Positions 39,598-47,986 of a stretch of 64,000 nucleotides of DNA are shown piece after piece. The DNA is taken from contig NZ_CP067378.1 in the NCBI RefSeq assembly GCF_019565505.1, forward strand, positions 2,993,501-3,057,500. Reading direction: 5' to 3'. Every line of letters starts with the position of its first letter. The stretch's first letter is position 1. The notes beneath the pieces are model-generated. The model made no database searches. It saw only the letters and a program-made list of their open reading frames with translations, and was not told the origin of the DNA. Made by a program: the position numbers and the translations under genes. This stretch comes from Flavobacterium davisii (GTDB taxonomy: Bacteria > Bacteroidota > Bacteroidia > Flavobacteriales > Flavobacteriaceae).

Positions 39598-40002
39598 TTA
39601 GATATCATCAAAATCGATATCCGTAAAAGAACTTCTAGAGCTATCTCCTTCTCTGTGGTACTCTTTTTTAAAATCTTTTTGATGACGTTCAGAAATGACT
39701 TCTTCTCCTTTTTGGTCTAAGACATAAGATGTCATTTCATCTAAAATATCTTTAAAGGCTGTAAAATCCTCTTTATACAGATAGATTTTGTGTTTTTTAA
39801 AATGGAAAGATCCATCGTCTTCTGTAAACTTTTTACTTTCTGTAATTGTAATGTAGTAGTCATCTGCTTTTGTAGAACGTACATCAAAGAAATAAGTTCT
39901 TCTTCCTGCACGTAATACTTTAGAAAAAATTTCTTCTTTTTCTAACATTTCGTTTTCGTTCATTCTCATTCTATCAAAATTATTTTGTGTTGCGATGTCC
40001 AA
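39598..40002 (-). CDS. DUF3276 (PUR-alpha-like) protein
   Basis: A 134-residue protein of the DUF3276 family, which shares the PUR nucleic-acid-binding fold. The conserved core is EEIFSKVLRAGRRTYFFDVR, KADDYYITITESKKF and FHFKKHKIYLYKEDF (about residues 23-80); the tail is charged and probably disordered. Members may bind RNA or single-stranded DNA, but a cellular role is not established. The longest reading starts at TTG (40000-40002). ATG codons at residues 12 and 14 are alternative starts and would keep the whole domain. It lies downstream of the ABC exporter gene on the same strand. Confidence 0.87.
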   Translation of the reverse strand: MDIATQNNFDRMRMNENEMLEKEEIFSKVLRAGRRTYFFDVRSTKADDYYITITESKKFTEDDGSFHFKKHKIYLYKEDFTAFKDILDEMTSYVLDQKGEEVISERHQKDFKKEYHREGDSSRSSFTDIDFDDI

Positions 40003-40037
40003 ATTTGAAAAAAAAAATACTCACAGCCAAATATTTA

Positions 40038-41797
40038 TTAAAAATCTTTTTCAGTTAATTGTTTTAAATATAAATTTCTATAGTATCCTTCTTTGTTTAC
40101 CAGTTGATTATGAGTTCCTTGCTGAGTAATTAATCCGTTTTCTAAAACTATAATTCTATCCGCATGCTTAGCAGATGAAACACGATGTGTTGCCATTATA
40201 ATCGTTTGGTTTTCAGTTTTTTTGTCTAAATTATTCAGAATTTTCTCCTCTGTCTCAGTATCTATTGCAGACAAACTATCATCTAATAATATTACACTGG
40301 CTTCTTTAATTAGAGCGCGAGCTATGGATACACGTTGTTTTTGACCTCCAGAAAGAGTGATTCCTCTTTCACCTAATAGTGTTTGGTATTTTTCTTTAAA
40401 TCCTTCTATATTGTCATGGATAACGGCTTGTTTTGCCACACTTATCACATTATCTAAAGTAGCATTTTCTTTGCCAAAGCATATATTGTTATAAATTGTA
40501 TCTGAAAACAAAAAAGAATCTTGAGGTACTACACTAATTGCGTCTCTTAGTTTTTTTAATCGAATTTCTTTAATATTTATCCCATCTATAAAAATCGCGC
40601 CTTTTGACACATCATACAATCTAGGTATGAGTGATAAAAGGCTTGTTTTACCAGAACCTGTAGAACCTAATATAACCACTTTTTCTCCTTTTTTATAGTG
40701 AAAGTAATGTTTTTAAGCACCAGCTCTTTAGTATTTGGATAACCAAAAGAAACCTCTTTAAAATCTATTTTATTTGCTAAAACAGGAGTATTTATAGTTA
40801 AATTATCTAGAATATCAGGTTCGATTTTTAAAAACTCATTTATTCTTTTCTGTGAAGCTTCTGCTTCTTGTACTAAAGAGGAAACCCAACCGATAGAAGT
40901 AACAGGCCAAATTAACATATTAATATAAAGGATAAATTTAGCAATAACTCCTAGGTTTAATAAGTCACCTTGAATATATAAATATCCTCCTACTGAAATT
41001 ACGAACAAATTACTCAAACCTATTAGCAATAACATTAAAGGAGCAAAAAAAGCCTGTGTTTTAGCTAAATCAATACTTTTTTCATAATTAATATGCGAAA
41101 AATCATGAAGTTCTAATTCTTTGAAAAATAGAGTATGATAGGATTTAACAACTCGAATTCCCGAGAAATATTCTTGTATAAAGCTGGTTAGCTTCGATAA
41201 ATTTTGCTGAAAAACAGTACTTTTTTTATTAATTTCAGAACTTATTTTGAAAATAGAATAAGCTAATATTGGTAATGGTAAGAGTACAACTAATGTTAAT
41301 GTTTTAGATATTTTTATCATATAAAAAATAACAATAGCAAATCGTATTATTGTGTTAATTGTGTACATAACGGCAGGTCCAACGTACATTCGTACTCTTG
41401 CTATATCCTCTGTAATTCGGTTCATTAAGTCACCTGTTCTGTTTTCTGTGTAAAAACTTTGACTTAATATTTCATATTTTTTAAAAACTTCATTCTTTAT
41501 ATCATATTCTACGTGACGAGACATGACAATTAGAGTTTGACGCATTAGAAAAGTTAAAAAACCAGCAAATAAAGTAGCTCCTAAAATTAAAATAATGTAT
41601 TTTTTTAGATTTTCTTTTATTTCAATTGAATTGGATTGATTATGTCTAAAATATTCTTCTATTTTAGTAATAGAATCTCCTATTAACTCGGGAGTATACA
41701 ATGAAAAAAACTGAGCAATTATTGTAATTAAAATTCCTCCAAAAAAATGATATTTATATTTTATAAAATAAGGGTTAATGTAACGGAGTTCTTTCAT
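40038..41797 (-). CDS. ABC-type exporter, membrane and ATPase domains fused (frameshifted)
   Basis: MsbA/MDR-like half transporter, acting as a dimer in the inner membrane. Residues 1-320 carry six spans and the coupling region (FYTENRTGDLMNRITEDIARVR). The ATPase domain has Walker A GSTGSGKTSLL, the ABC signature LSGGQKQRVSIARAL, Walker B VILLDDSLSAID and the H-loop ATHR. One A is missing in the run at 40689-40694, just before Walker A; adding it restores KKGEKVVILGSTGSGK and about 586 residues. The substrate is unknown. It is divergent from leucine dehydrogenase. Confidence 0.92.
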
Positions 41798-41918
41798 TTT
41801 TTTTAAATAAAAAGGGTTTAGATGAAAATATCATAATAAAATATTAATATTTAAACAGTAATTTAATGATAATAAAATTTTATTTTTTGTAATTAGAAGT
41901 AAATATTTTAGCTTATAA

Positions 41919-41950
41919 TTGCAAAAAAATAATAGAAAAGCGTAATTTTG
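41919..41950 (+). promoter_or_regulatory. promoter of the leucine dehydrogenase gene
   Basis: TTG at 41919-41921 and TAATTTTG at 41943-41950 are spaced 21 bases apart, a good match to the Bacteroidota -33/-7 pattern, 48 bases before the ATG. Confidence 0.65.
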
Positions 41951-41997
41951 CAACGGTTGTAAAAAAAACAAACCATACTATTTTAAAAACATTCATT

Positions 41998-43101
41998 ATG
42001 ATTACTGAATCTGTAAAAGCAAGTGAATTACATAAAGTTGACCCTGTATTTGGTCAAGTTTCATTTGATAATCACGAACAAATTGTTTTTTGCCATGACA
42101 AAGATACTGGTTTAAAAGCAATAATTGGTATCCATAACACGGTTTTAGGTCCTGCATTAGGAGGAACTAGAATGTGGAAATATACAAACGAATGGGAAGC
42201 ATTAAATGATGTACTACGTTTGTCTCGAGGAATGACTTTTAAATCAGCTATTTCTGGTTTAAATCTAGGTGGTGGTAAAGCAGTAATTATAGGTGATTCA
42301 AAGCTTGATAAAACACCTGAAATGATTGCTAAATTCGGTCAGTTTGTGCATTCATTAAGCGGACGTTATATTACAGCTGAAGACGTTGGTACAACAACTC
42401 CAGATATGGACTTAATACGTCAGCATACAACACATGTGACAGGTATTTCTGAAGCAATTGGTGGATCAGGAAATCCTTCTCCCGTTACTGCGTATGGTGT
42501 GTATATGGGAATGAAGGCTGCTGCTAAGTATAAATTTGGTACTGAAAATTTGGACGGAAAAAAAGTTTTAGTGCAAGGGATAGGCCATGTAGGAGAAACT
42601 TTAGTTGATTATTTGACAAAAGAAGGTGCAAAAGTGATTATTTCGGATATTAACGAAGCACGTTTAAGTGAAATAGGAAACAAATACGGTGCTAAAATTT
42701 TCCAAGGAGACGATTTATACAGTGTAGATGTAGATATTTATGCACCTTGTGCTTTAGGCGCTACAGTAAACGACGAAACAATCAGTAAATTACAAGCACA
42801 AGTAATTGCAGGTGCTGCTAATAACCAATTAGCAGATGAATTACGTCATGGACAAATGTTAAAAGAAAAAGGAATTTTATACGCTCCTGACTTTTTAATT
42901 AATGCTGGTGGTATTATTAATGTATATGGCGAAATAGCTAATTACGGTAAAGAAGAAGCTATGCGTAGAACAGAAAATATTTTTAATACTACCTTAGAAA
43001 TATTTGACTATGCTAATGCTAACAATATTACAACTCATGAAGCTGCTTTCAAAATAGCTCAAAATCGTATTGATTTAAAAAAGAAAGAATTAGCTAAATA
43101 A
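41998..43101 (+). CDS. leucine dehydrogenase (Glu/Leu/Phe/Val dehydrogenase family)
   Basis: NAD-dependent oxidative deamination of branched-chain amino acids to keto acids. It has 367 residues. The conserved glycine-rich segment with the catalytic lysine is SGLNLGGGKAVI; PALGGTRMW is the substrate region; the dinucleotide fold reads VLVQGIGHVGETLVDYL followed by IISDIN. It may work against ilvE in branched-chain amino acid turnover. A hairpin terminator separates it from nusB. Confidence 0.9.
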   Translation: MITESVKASELHKVDPVFGQVSFDNHEQIVFCHDKDTGLKAIIGIHNTVLGPALGGTRMWKYTNEWEALNDVLRLSRGMTFKSAISGLNLGGGKAVIIGDSKLDKTPEMIAKFGQFVHSLSGRYITAEDVGTTTPDMDLIRQHTTHVTGISEAIGGSGNPSPVTAYGVYMGMKAAAKYKFGTENLDGKKVLVQGIGHVGETLVDYLTKEGAKVIISDINEARLSEIGNKYGAKIFQGDDLYSVDVDIYAPCALGATVNDETISKLQAQVIAGAANNQLADELRHGQMLKEKGILYAPDFLINAGGIINVYGEIANYGKEEAMRRTENIFNTTLEIFDYANANNITTHEAAFKIAQNRIDLKKKELAK

Positions 43102-43190
43102 TTCATAGATTAAAAAACTACGAATGTAACAAAATTATTAAGTTACTTCTTTACGATAAAGTGTTTTAATCTCTAAAAAATATGTATTTT

Positions 43191-43225
43191 GCGAAGCGAA
43201 AGAAAAACTTTCGCTTCGTTAATTT
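43191..43225 (+). terminator. hairpin between leucine dehydrogenase and nusB genes
   Basis: GCGAAGCGAAAG pairs with CTTTCGCTTCGT around an A5 loop and is followed by TTAATTTTTT. It is a strong stem with a T-rich tail. It lies just before the nusB start, so it may end the upstream transcript or attenuate nusB. Confidence 0.75.
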
Positions 43226-43244
43226 TTTAAAAGTTCTTACAAAG

Positions 43245-44186
43245 GTGTTAAATAGAAGACATATCCGACTAAAAGTGATGCAAACCATATACGCAATGCA
43301 TCAAAACCATTCTGATAATATTGAAAAAGAAGAAAAATTCTTATTTAATAGTATCGACAATATGCAAGACTTATATCTTGTAACCATTTCTTTATTATTA
43401 GAAATACGAAATAAAGAGGAAGAGTTTTTAGATTTATCTAGCAAAAAATATTTAGCCACCAGAGAAGAAAAAAATCCCAATTTAAAATTTATTAACAATA
43501 AAATTCTTCATCTTTTAGAAGAAAGTAATTCCCTTTCCGTAGCATTAGCAGATCGTAAAATTAACGACTGGCATATACATGAGGAATATGTTAAGATTTT
43601 TACTACTGAAATTAAACAAAGCGATTTATACAAGAAGTATATGACTAATCGCATCAATGATTTCCAAGAAGACAAAGATTTTATCATTAATTTATTCACC
43701 GAAATTTTAGCTCCAAATATTAAACTTTATGAATATCTAGAAGATCATAAGTTAACTTGGATTGACGATATTCCTTTGATTAATACTTTTATACTTAAAC
43801 AATTGAAAGCTATCAAAAACGAAGAGGATTTATTTTTCGTTCCTAAGTTATTTAATGACATTGAAGATCGCGAATTCGTATCACAACTTTTCCGTAAAAC
43901 GACATTAAACGAAACAGCTCTTGCTAAAGAATTTTCAGAAAAAACACCTAATTGGGAAATAGAACGTATTGCTGAAATTGATACTATTATTTTAAAAATG
44001 GCAATTTGTGAATTATTAAAATTCCCTTCGATACCTGTTAAAGTAACAATTAACGAATATTTAGAAATTGCAAAAGAGTATTCTACGCCAAAAAGCTCTA
44101 TATTTATCAACGGAATTTTAGATAATTTAGTAAAAGAGTTTAATACAAACGGTAAATTAAAAAAGTCAGGCCGTGGCTTAATGTAA
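43245..44186 (+). CDS. nusB: transcription antitermination protein NusB
   Basis: Joins NusE at the boxA of rRNA transcripts to prevent termination. GTG at 43245 is chosen because it begins the conserved LNRRHIRLKVMQTIYAM; an in-frame ATG at 43182 would add 21 residues translated from the hairpin. From GTG the protein has 313 residues, about twice the E. coli size, with the NusB core split between the N-terminus and the C-terminal ERIAEIDTIILKMAICELL and EYSTPKSSIFINGILD. The middle 150 residues are a charged helical insert usual in Bacteroidota. It leads a nusB-DUF1573-yajC cluster. Confidence 0.92.
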   Translation: MLNRRHIRLKVMQTIYAMHQNHSDNIEKEEKFLFNSIDNMQDLYLVTISLLLEIRNKEEEFLDLSSKKYLATREEKNPNLKFINNKILHLLEESNSLSVALADRKINDWHIHEEYVKIFTTEIKQSDLYKKYMTNRINDFQEDKDFIINLFTEILAPNIKLYEYLEDHKLTWIDDIPLINTFILKQLKAIKNEEDLFFVPKLFNDIEDREFVSQLFRKTTLNETALAKEFSEKTPNWEIERIAEIDTIILKMAICELLKFPSIPVKVTINEYLEIAKEYSTPKSSIFINGILDNLVKEFNTNGKLKKSGRGLM

Positions 44187-44193
44187 TAAGAAT

Positions 44194-44682
44194 ATGAAAA
44201 AATACAGTTTTGCAATTTTCACAATCCTTTCATTAGTTGCTTGTAGATCAAAAGATGAATTTGAAGTTCAACAAGTAAATAGTAATAATTTAGTTATGCC
44301 TCAAGGTATGCTTTCTATGCAAGAAGAGAGCATGAAAAAGAAATTAAAACCAGGTGAATATCCTAAAATTGAATTTGATAGCGCTCAACATGATTTTGGA
44401 ACCATCAAACAAGGTGATAAGGTAGAACATATCTTTAAATTTACCAACACAGGTAAAAATGATTTATATGTAATAGAAGTTCGCCCTTCTTGTGGATGTA
44501 CTGCTCCTGAGTGGACTAAAACACCCGTAAAAAAAGGAGAATCAGGAGAGATCAAAATAATTTTTGATTCTAAAGGTAAGTCAGGTCAACAAACTAAATC
44601 AGTTGCTCTTTTAACAAATACGGAACAAGGAAACGAAATTTTAACTTTTAAAGCCAATATCTTAGTAGAAAATAGTAAGTAA
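44194..44682 (+). CDS. DUF1573 lipoprotein
   Basis: 162 residues with a lipoprotein signal (SLVAC, lipid on Cys17) followed by a DUF1573 domain: EFDSAQHDFGTIKQGDKVEHIF, VRPSCGCTAPEW and KGESGEIKIIFDSKGKSGQQ. The fold is an immunoglobulin-like, MSP-type beta sandwich. The precise function is unknown. It starts seven bases after nusB and is followed by yajC, an order common in Bacteroidota. Confidence 0.9.
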   Translation: MKKYSFAIFTILSLVACRSKDEFEVQQVNSNNLVMPQGMLSMQEESMKKKLKPGEYPKIEFDSAQHDFGTIKQGDKVEHIFKFTNTGKNDLYVIEVRPSCGCTAPEWTKTPVKKGESGEIKIIFDSKGKSGQQTKSVALLTNTEQGNEILTFKANILVENSK

Positions 44683-44737
44683 AATACTATGTGAATCTTA
44701 GTATTTTAGATAGTATAAAACGATAAATTAATATAAA

Positions 44738-45001
44738 ATGACACAATTTTTACCTTATTTATTAATGTTTGTAGTAATGTTTGTTTTTTTAATATTGCCA
44801 CAGCAACGAAAAATAAAAAAAGAAAAAGAATTTGAATCTTCATTAAATGTAGGAGATAAGATTGTTACTAAAAGTGGAATTCACGGAAAAATAGCAGAAC
44901 TAGCAGAAACTACAGTAATCGTAGAAACTATGGCTGGAAAAATAAAGATGGAACGCTCTGCTATTTCATCAGATATGACAGCAGCATTAAATAAAAAATA
45001 A
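44738..45001 (+). CDS. yajC: preprotein translocase subunit YajC
   Basis: An 87-residue accessory protein of the SecDF-YajC complex. One N-terminal membrane span (LPYLLMFVVMFVFLILPQQRK) with the family QQRK boundary is followed by LNVGDKIVTKSGIHGKIAEL and TVIVETMAGKIKMERSAIS. It is the last gene of the nusB cluster and is followed by a terminator. Confidence 0.95.
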   Translation: MTQFLPYLLMFVVMFVFLILPQQRKIKKEKEFESSLNVGDKIVTKSGIHGKIAELAETTVIVETMAGKIKMERSAISSDMTAALNKK

Positions 45002-45033
45002 TATCTTTTTTGTTAAAAGAAGTTAAAAACTTA

Positions 45034-45067
45034 AGGGCTTGGATTTTGTTATCTAGGTCCTTTTTTT
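45034..45067 (+). terminator. rho-independent terminator after yajC
   Basis: AGGGCTTGGA and TCTAGGTCCT pair fully when G-U pairs are allowed, followed by seven T. Confidence 0.75.
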
Positions 45068-45089
45068 ATAAAAATAAATATGAAATCGT

Positions 45090-45377
45090 TTGATCTAAAT
45101 TCTGCATTCGATTTCGTGCTAAAGATGAAAAGGTAAAGAAAATAAAAAGGCACGGAAAAATTTTCTCTCAGATGTGGGGACAAAAGCCGTAATTTAACGA
45201 GTAGTTCGTAATTTTACCTCAAGGGAGAAGTCATATTATCAATGTTATATCATTTTATTGTTTTATAATGATTAAGATTACGAACTTTTAAGACAATCTA
45301 ATTGAAAACGAAAAAAGTATCTTTTTTAGTGTCAAAGCCCTTTTCTGTAATAAATTTCTAATGTAAAATTCGGGTTT
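45090..45377. repeat. repeat family B, copy B2
   Basis: Begins TCTAAATTCTGCATTCGATTTCG, a relative of the family A left end, and ends GTAATAAATTTCTAATGTAAAATTCGGGTTT. The interior has GGCACGGAAAAATTTTC and ATTATCAATGTTATATC, and the right half matches B1 and B3. A spurious ORF crosses it. It lies in the gap between convergent yajC and the transketolase genes, about 160 bases before repeat A7. Confidence 0.7.
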
Positions 45378-45538
45378 GAAATAATATACAACTTTAGATT
45401 CTGGTATATATCGTTCGTTCTTTAAAGACTTTTTATAAAGTAGAAAAATAATGGATTTAGAAAAAAACATCAAACGATAGATAAAGACACTTTGTTTTTG
45501 GTGTGTTTTCGGATTTTCTTTATTAAGATTTTTAGTTA

Positions 45539-45739
45539 AACCCAGATTCCGCATTAGACTTCGTTGTGAAACAAAATTTTTCAATAAATTCAAGTGCTCA
45601 CGGAAAATTTTAGAAGAAGAAATAGTGAACTATTTTGATGATTAAAATTTGAGTACGTGCTTGAATTTGAAGAAAAATAAAGTGGAATAGATTTACTTCG
45701 TCTATTCGCTACGCTCGGGTCTAATGCGTAATCTGGGTT
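45539..45739. repeat. repeat family A, near-consensus copy A7
   Basis: About 201 bp, nearly identical to A1, A5 and A6, with ends AACCCAGATTCCGCATTAGA and TCTAATGCGTAATCTGGGTT. It lies in the same convergent gap as B2, with the structured element at 45831 next to it. Confidence 0.93.
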
Positions 45740-45830
45740 AAATTAGGTTCAGTTTTTATACTATCAGTTAGTGTAATTAAATTTCCTAAATTCTATTTGA
45801 TCCGAAATAGTTATTAGAATTGAATAAAAA

Positions 45831-45950
45831 AGTATCCTAAAAGTACCAAATAATCACACTTAGTTTGTTAATGACAAAGAGTGTAGAGAAAATCATAATT
45901 ACATTATTTCTCTTCGTAGTTGATTAGTTAACTTTTAGGATAGTTTTTTT
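45831..45950. terminator. large branched hairpin, probable bidirectional terminator
   Basis: AGTATCCTAAAAGT and ACTTTTAGGATAGT pair at 13 of 14 positions and enclose two smaller stems (ACACT/AGTGT near 45857-45893 and GAGAAA/TTTCTC near 45896-45922), giving a three-way junction. Runs of A on the left and T on the right provide a U-tail in either direction. It lies 11 bases from the end of the transketolase C-terminal gene. Confidence 0.6.
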
Positions 45951-45961
45951 ATGTGAAAAAA

Positions 45962-46914
45962 TTATTTTCTATTGATTACCTTTTTAACGGCCTCTACAAT
46001 AGCAGGGGCATTTAACTGGTATTTTTCCATTAGTTGTTCAGGTGTTCCTGACTCGCCAAACGAATCTTTGACAGCTACAAATTCTTGAGGAGCAGGTAAG
46101 TTTAATGTCAATACTCTAGAAACACTTTCACCTAATCCACCCAATATGTTGTGCTCTTCAGCTGTTACTACACATCCTGTTTTTGCTACTGATTGTAAGA
46201 TAGCCTCTTCATCTAACGGTTTAATAGTATGTATATTGATTACTTCAGCAGAAATACCATTAGCTTCTAATGATTCGGCAGCTTGTAAGGCTTCCCATAC
46301 AAGATGTCCTGTTGCTAAAATAGTAACATCTGTACCTTGGTTAAGGTGTAAAGCTTTTCCAATTACAAAAGGTTCATCAGGAGATGTAAAATTAGGTACT
46401 ACAGGACGACCAAAGCGTAAATAAGCAGGACCATGATGATCTGCTAAAGCTATTGTAGCAGCTTTCGTTTGATTATAGTCACAAGTGTTAATCACCGTCA
46501 TGCCCGGTAACATCTTCATTAATCCAATATCTTCTAAAATTTGGTGAGTAGCACCATCTTCTCCCAATGTTAACCCCGCATGAGAGGCGCAAATTTTTAC
46601 ATTTTTGTCAGAATAAGCAACAGATTGGCGAATTTGATCATAAACACGCCCTGTAGAGAAGTTAGCAAAAGTACCTGTATATGGAATTTTTCCCCCAATT
46701 GTTAAGCCTGCTGCAATGCCTATCATGTTAGCCTCTGCAATGCCTATTTGAAAGAAGCGTTCAGGATGATTTTTTTAAAATCATCAAATTTTAATGATCC
46801 TATTAAATCGGCACAAAGAGCTACCACATTTTCATTTTTTTGACCTAATTCAGTCATACCCGCTCCAAAACCAGAACGCGTGTCTTTACTTCCTTGATTT
46901 GTATATTTTTTCAT
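45962..46914 (-). CDS. transketolase, C-terminal subunit (frameshifted)
   Basis: Pyrimidine-binding and C-terminal half of a split transketolase (pentose phosphate pathway). It carries FQIGIAEANMIGIAAGLTIGG, ICASHAGLTLGEDGATHQ and the C-terminal domain ending EAVKKVINRK. One A is missing at the run 46770-46776; adding it restores DDFKKNHPERFFQIG. Corrected length is about 317 residues from the ATG at 46914. It follows the N-terminal subunit gene by 54 bases, with a short tandem repeat between. Confidence 0.93.
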
Positions 46915-46943
46915 AATTTAATTGCTTTAGGCAGTACGCTTAT

Positions 46944-46967
46944 TGCTTACTGCTTACTGCTTACTGC
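46944..46967. repeat. 7-bp tandem repeat between transketolase genes
   Basis: TGCTTAC occurs three times in tandem plus a partial TGC, between the stop of the N-terminal gene and the ATG of the C-terminal gene. It may vary in copy number. Confidence 0.85.
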
Positions 46968-46968
46968 A

Positions 46969-47814
46969 TTAATAATCTCCTAAAGTTTCCGCGTTTTGAG
47001 CTAATCCAGTAGCTAATTGCTCGTCATTAGGCGCTTTACCATGCCAAGCATGCGTGTGCATCATAAAGTCTACGCCATTCCCCATAACGGTATGTAATAA
47101 TACACAAATAGGTTTCCCTTTACCAGTACGATTTTTAGCTTCAGTCATTCCAGCTAAAATAGCTTCAATGTTGTTTCCCTCTTTTATCTCAATAACATCC
47201 CAATCAAAAGCTTCAAATTTAGCTTTTAAGTTGCCTAGTGAAAGGACATCATCTGTAGATCCATCAATTTGTTGACCATTATAATCAACAGTAGCAATTA
47301 CATTATCTACTTTTTTTGCAGAAGCATACATAATAGCTTCCCAGTTTTGTCCTTCTTGTAATTCACCATCACCACATAATAAATAGACTAAATGGTTATC
47401 GTTATTTAATTTTTTAGATTGAGCAGCACCTATAGCTACTGATAATCCTTGCCCTAAAGAGCCAGATGCCATACGCACTCTCGGTAGTCCTTCGTGAGTT
47501 GTTGGATGACCTTGTAAACGTGAATTTAGTTTTCTGAAAGTTGCCAATTCAGAAACAGGAAAATAACCACTTCTAGCTAATACACTGTAAAAAACAGGTG
47601 AAATATGACCGTTAGATAAAAAGAAAATATCTTCTCCAATTCCGTCCATATCAAATCCTGGTTTACGGGTCATTAGATTTTGGTACAATACAGTTAAGAA
47701 CTCAGCGCATCCTAATGAACCACCAGGATGTCCTGAACTTACAGCATGTACCATACGAAGAATGTCTCTTCTTACTTGTGTTGTAAAATCATTTAGTTGT
47801 TGAATGTCAGACAT
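46969..47814 (-). CDS. transketolase, N-terminal (TPP-binding) subunit
   Basis: The first half of the split transketolase, 281 residues. It has the substrate and cofactor motifs SSGHPGGSLGCAEFL, MASGSLGQGLSVAIGAA, and the TPP motif GDGELQEGQNWEAIMYA followed by VDYNGQQ. Together with the next gene it forms the complete enzyme, linking glycolytic and pentose intermediates. Split transketolases are usual in this group. A good promoter lies 30 bases upstream. Confidence 0.94.
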   Translation of the reverse strand: MSDIQQLNDFTTQVRRDILRMVHAVSSGHPGGSLGCAEFLTVLYQNLMTRKPGFDMDGIGEDIFFLSNGHISPVFYSVLARSGYFPVSELATFRKLNSRLQGHPTTHEGLPRVRMASGSLGQGLSVAIGAAQSKKLNNDNHLVYLLCGDGELQEGQNWEAIMYASAKKVDNVIATVDYNGQQIDGSTDDVLSLGNLKAKFEAFDWDVIEIKEGNNIEAILAGMTEAKNRTGKGKPICVLLHTVMGNGVDFMMHTHAWHGKAPNDEQLATGLAQNAETLGDY

Positions 47815-47843
47815 TTTTAAAATAGGTTTTTGTGAATCGGTGT

Positions 47844-47874
47844 CAAAATTACTTCATATTTTTTCGAAAGACAA
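47844..47874 (-). promoter_or_regulatory. promoter of the split transketolase operon
   Basis: On the minus strand, TTG (47872-47874) and TAATTTTG (47844-47851) are 20 bases apart, 30 bases before the transketolase start. Confidence 0.65.
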
Positions 47875-47950
47875 ATCTTGTGTAAAGACTTTTTTAGTTA
47901 AAGATTTTAAAAATCTAAAAGAGGTAATCTAAAATCTAAAAGCAATAGGT

Positions 47951-47958
47951 TATCTTTG
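47951..47958 (+). promoter_or_regulatory. -7 box of tgt
   Basis: TATCTTTG matches TAnnTTTG exactly, 28 bases before the tgt ATG. Confidence 0.6.
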
Positions 47959-47986
47959 CGCTTTAAAATTTGGAAGAAAAGTTACT

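Noticed and set aside
43745..44215. 156-residue minus-strand ORF opposite nusB
   Set aside because: Shadow of nusB with no family resemblance.
45288..45593. 101-residue minus-strand ORF across repeats B2 and A7
   Set aside because: It joins two unrelated repeat ends and has no counterpart at B1 or B3.
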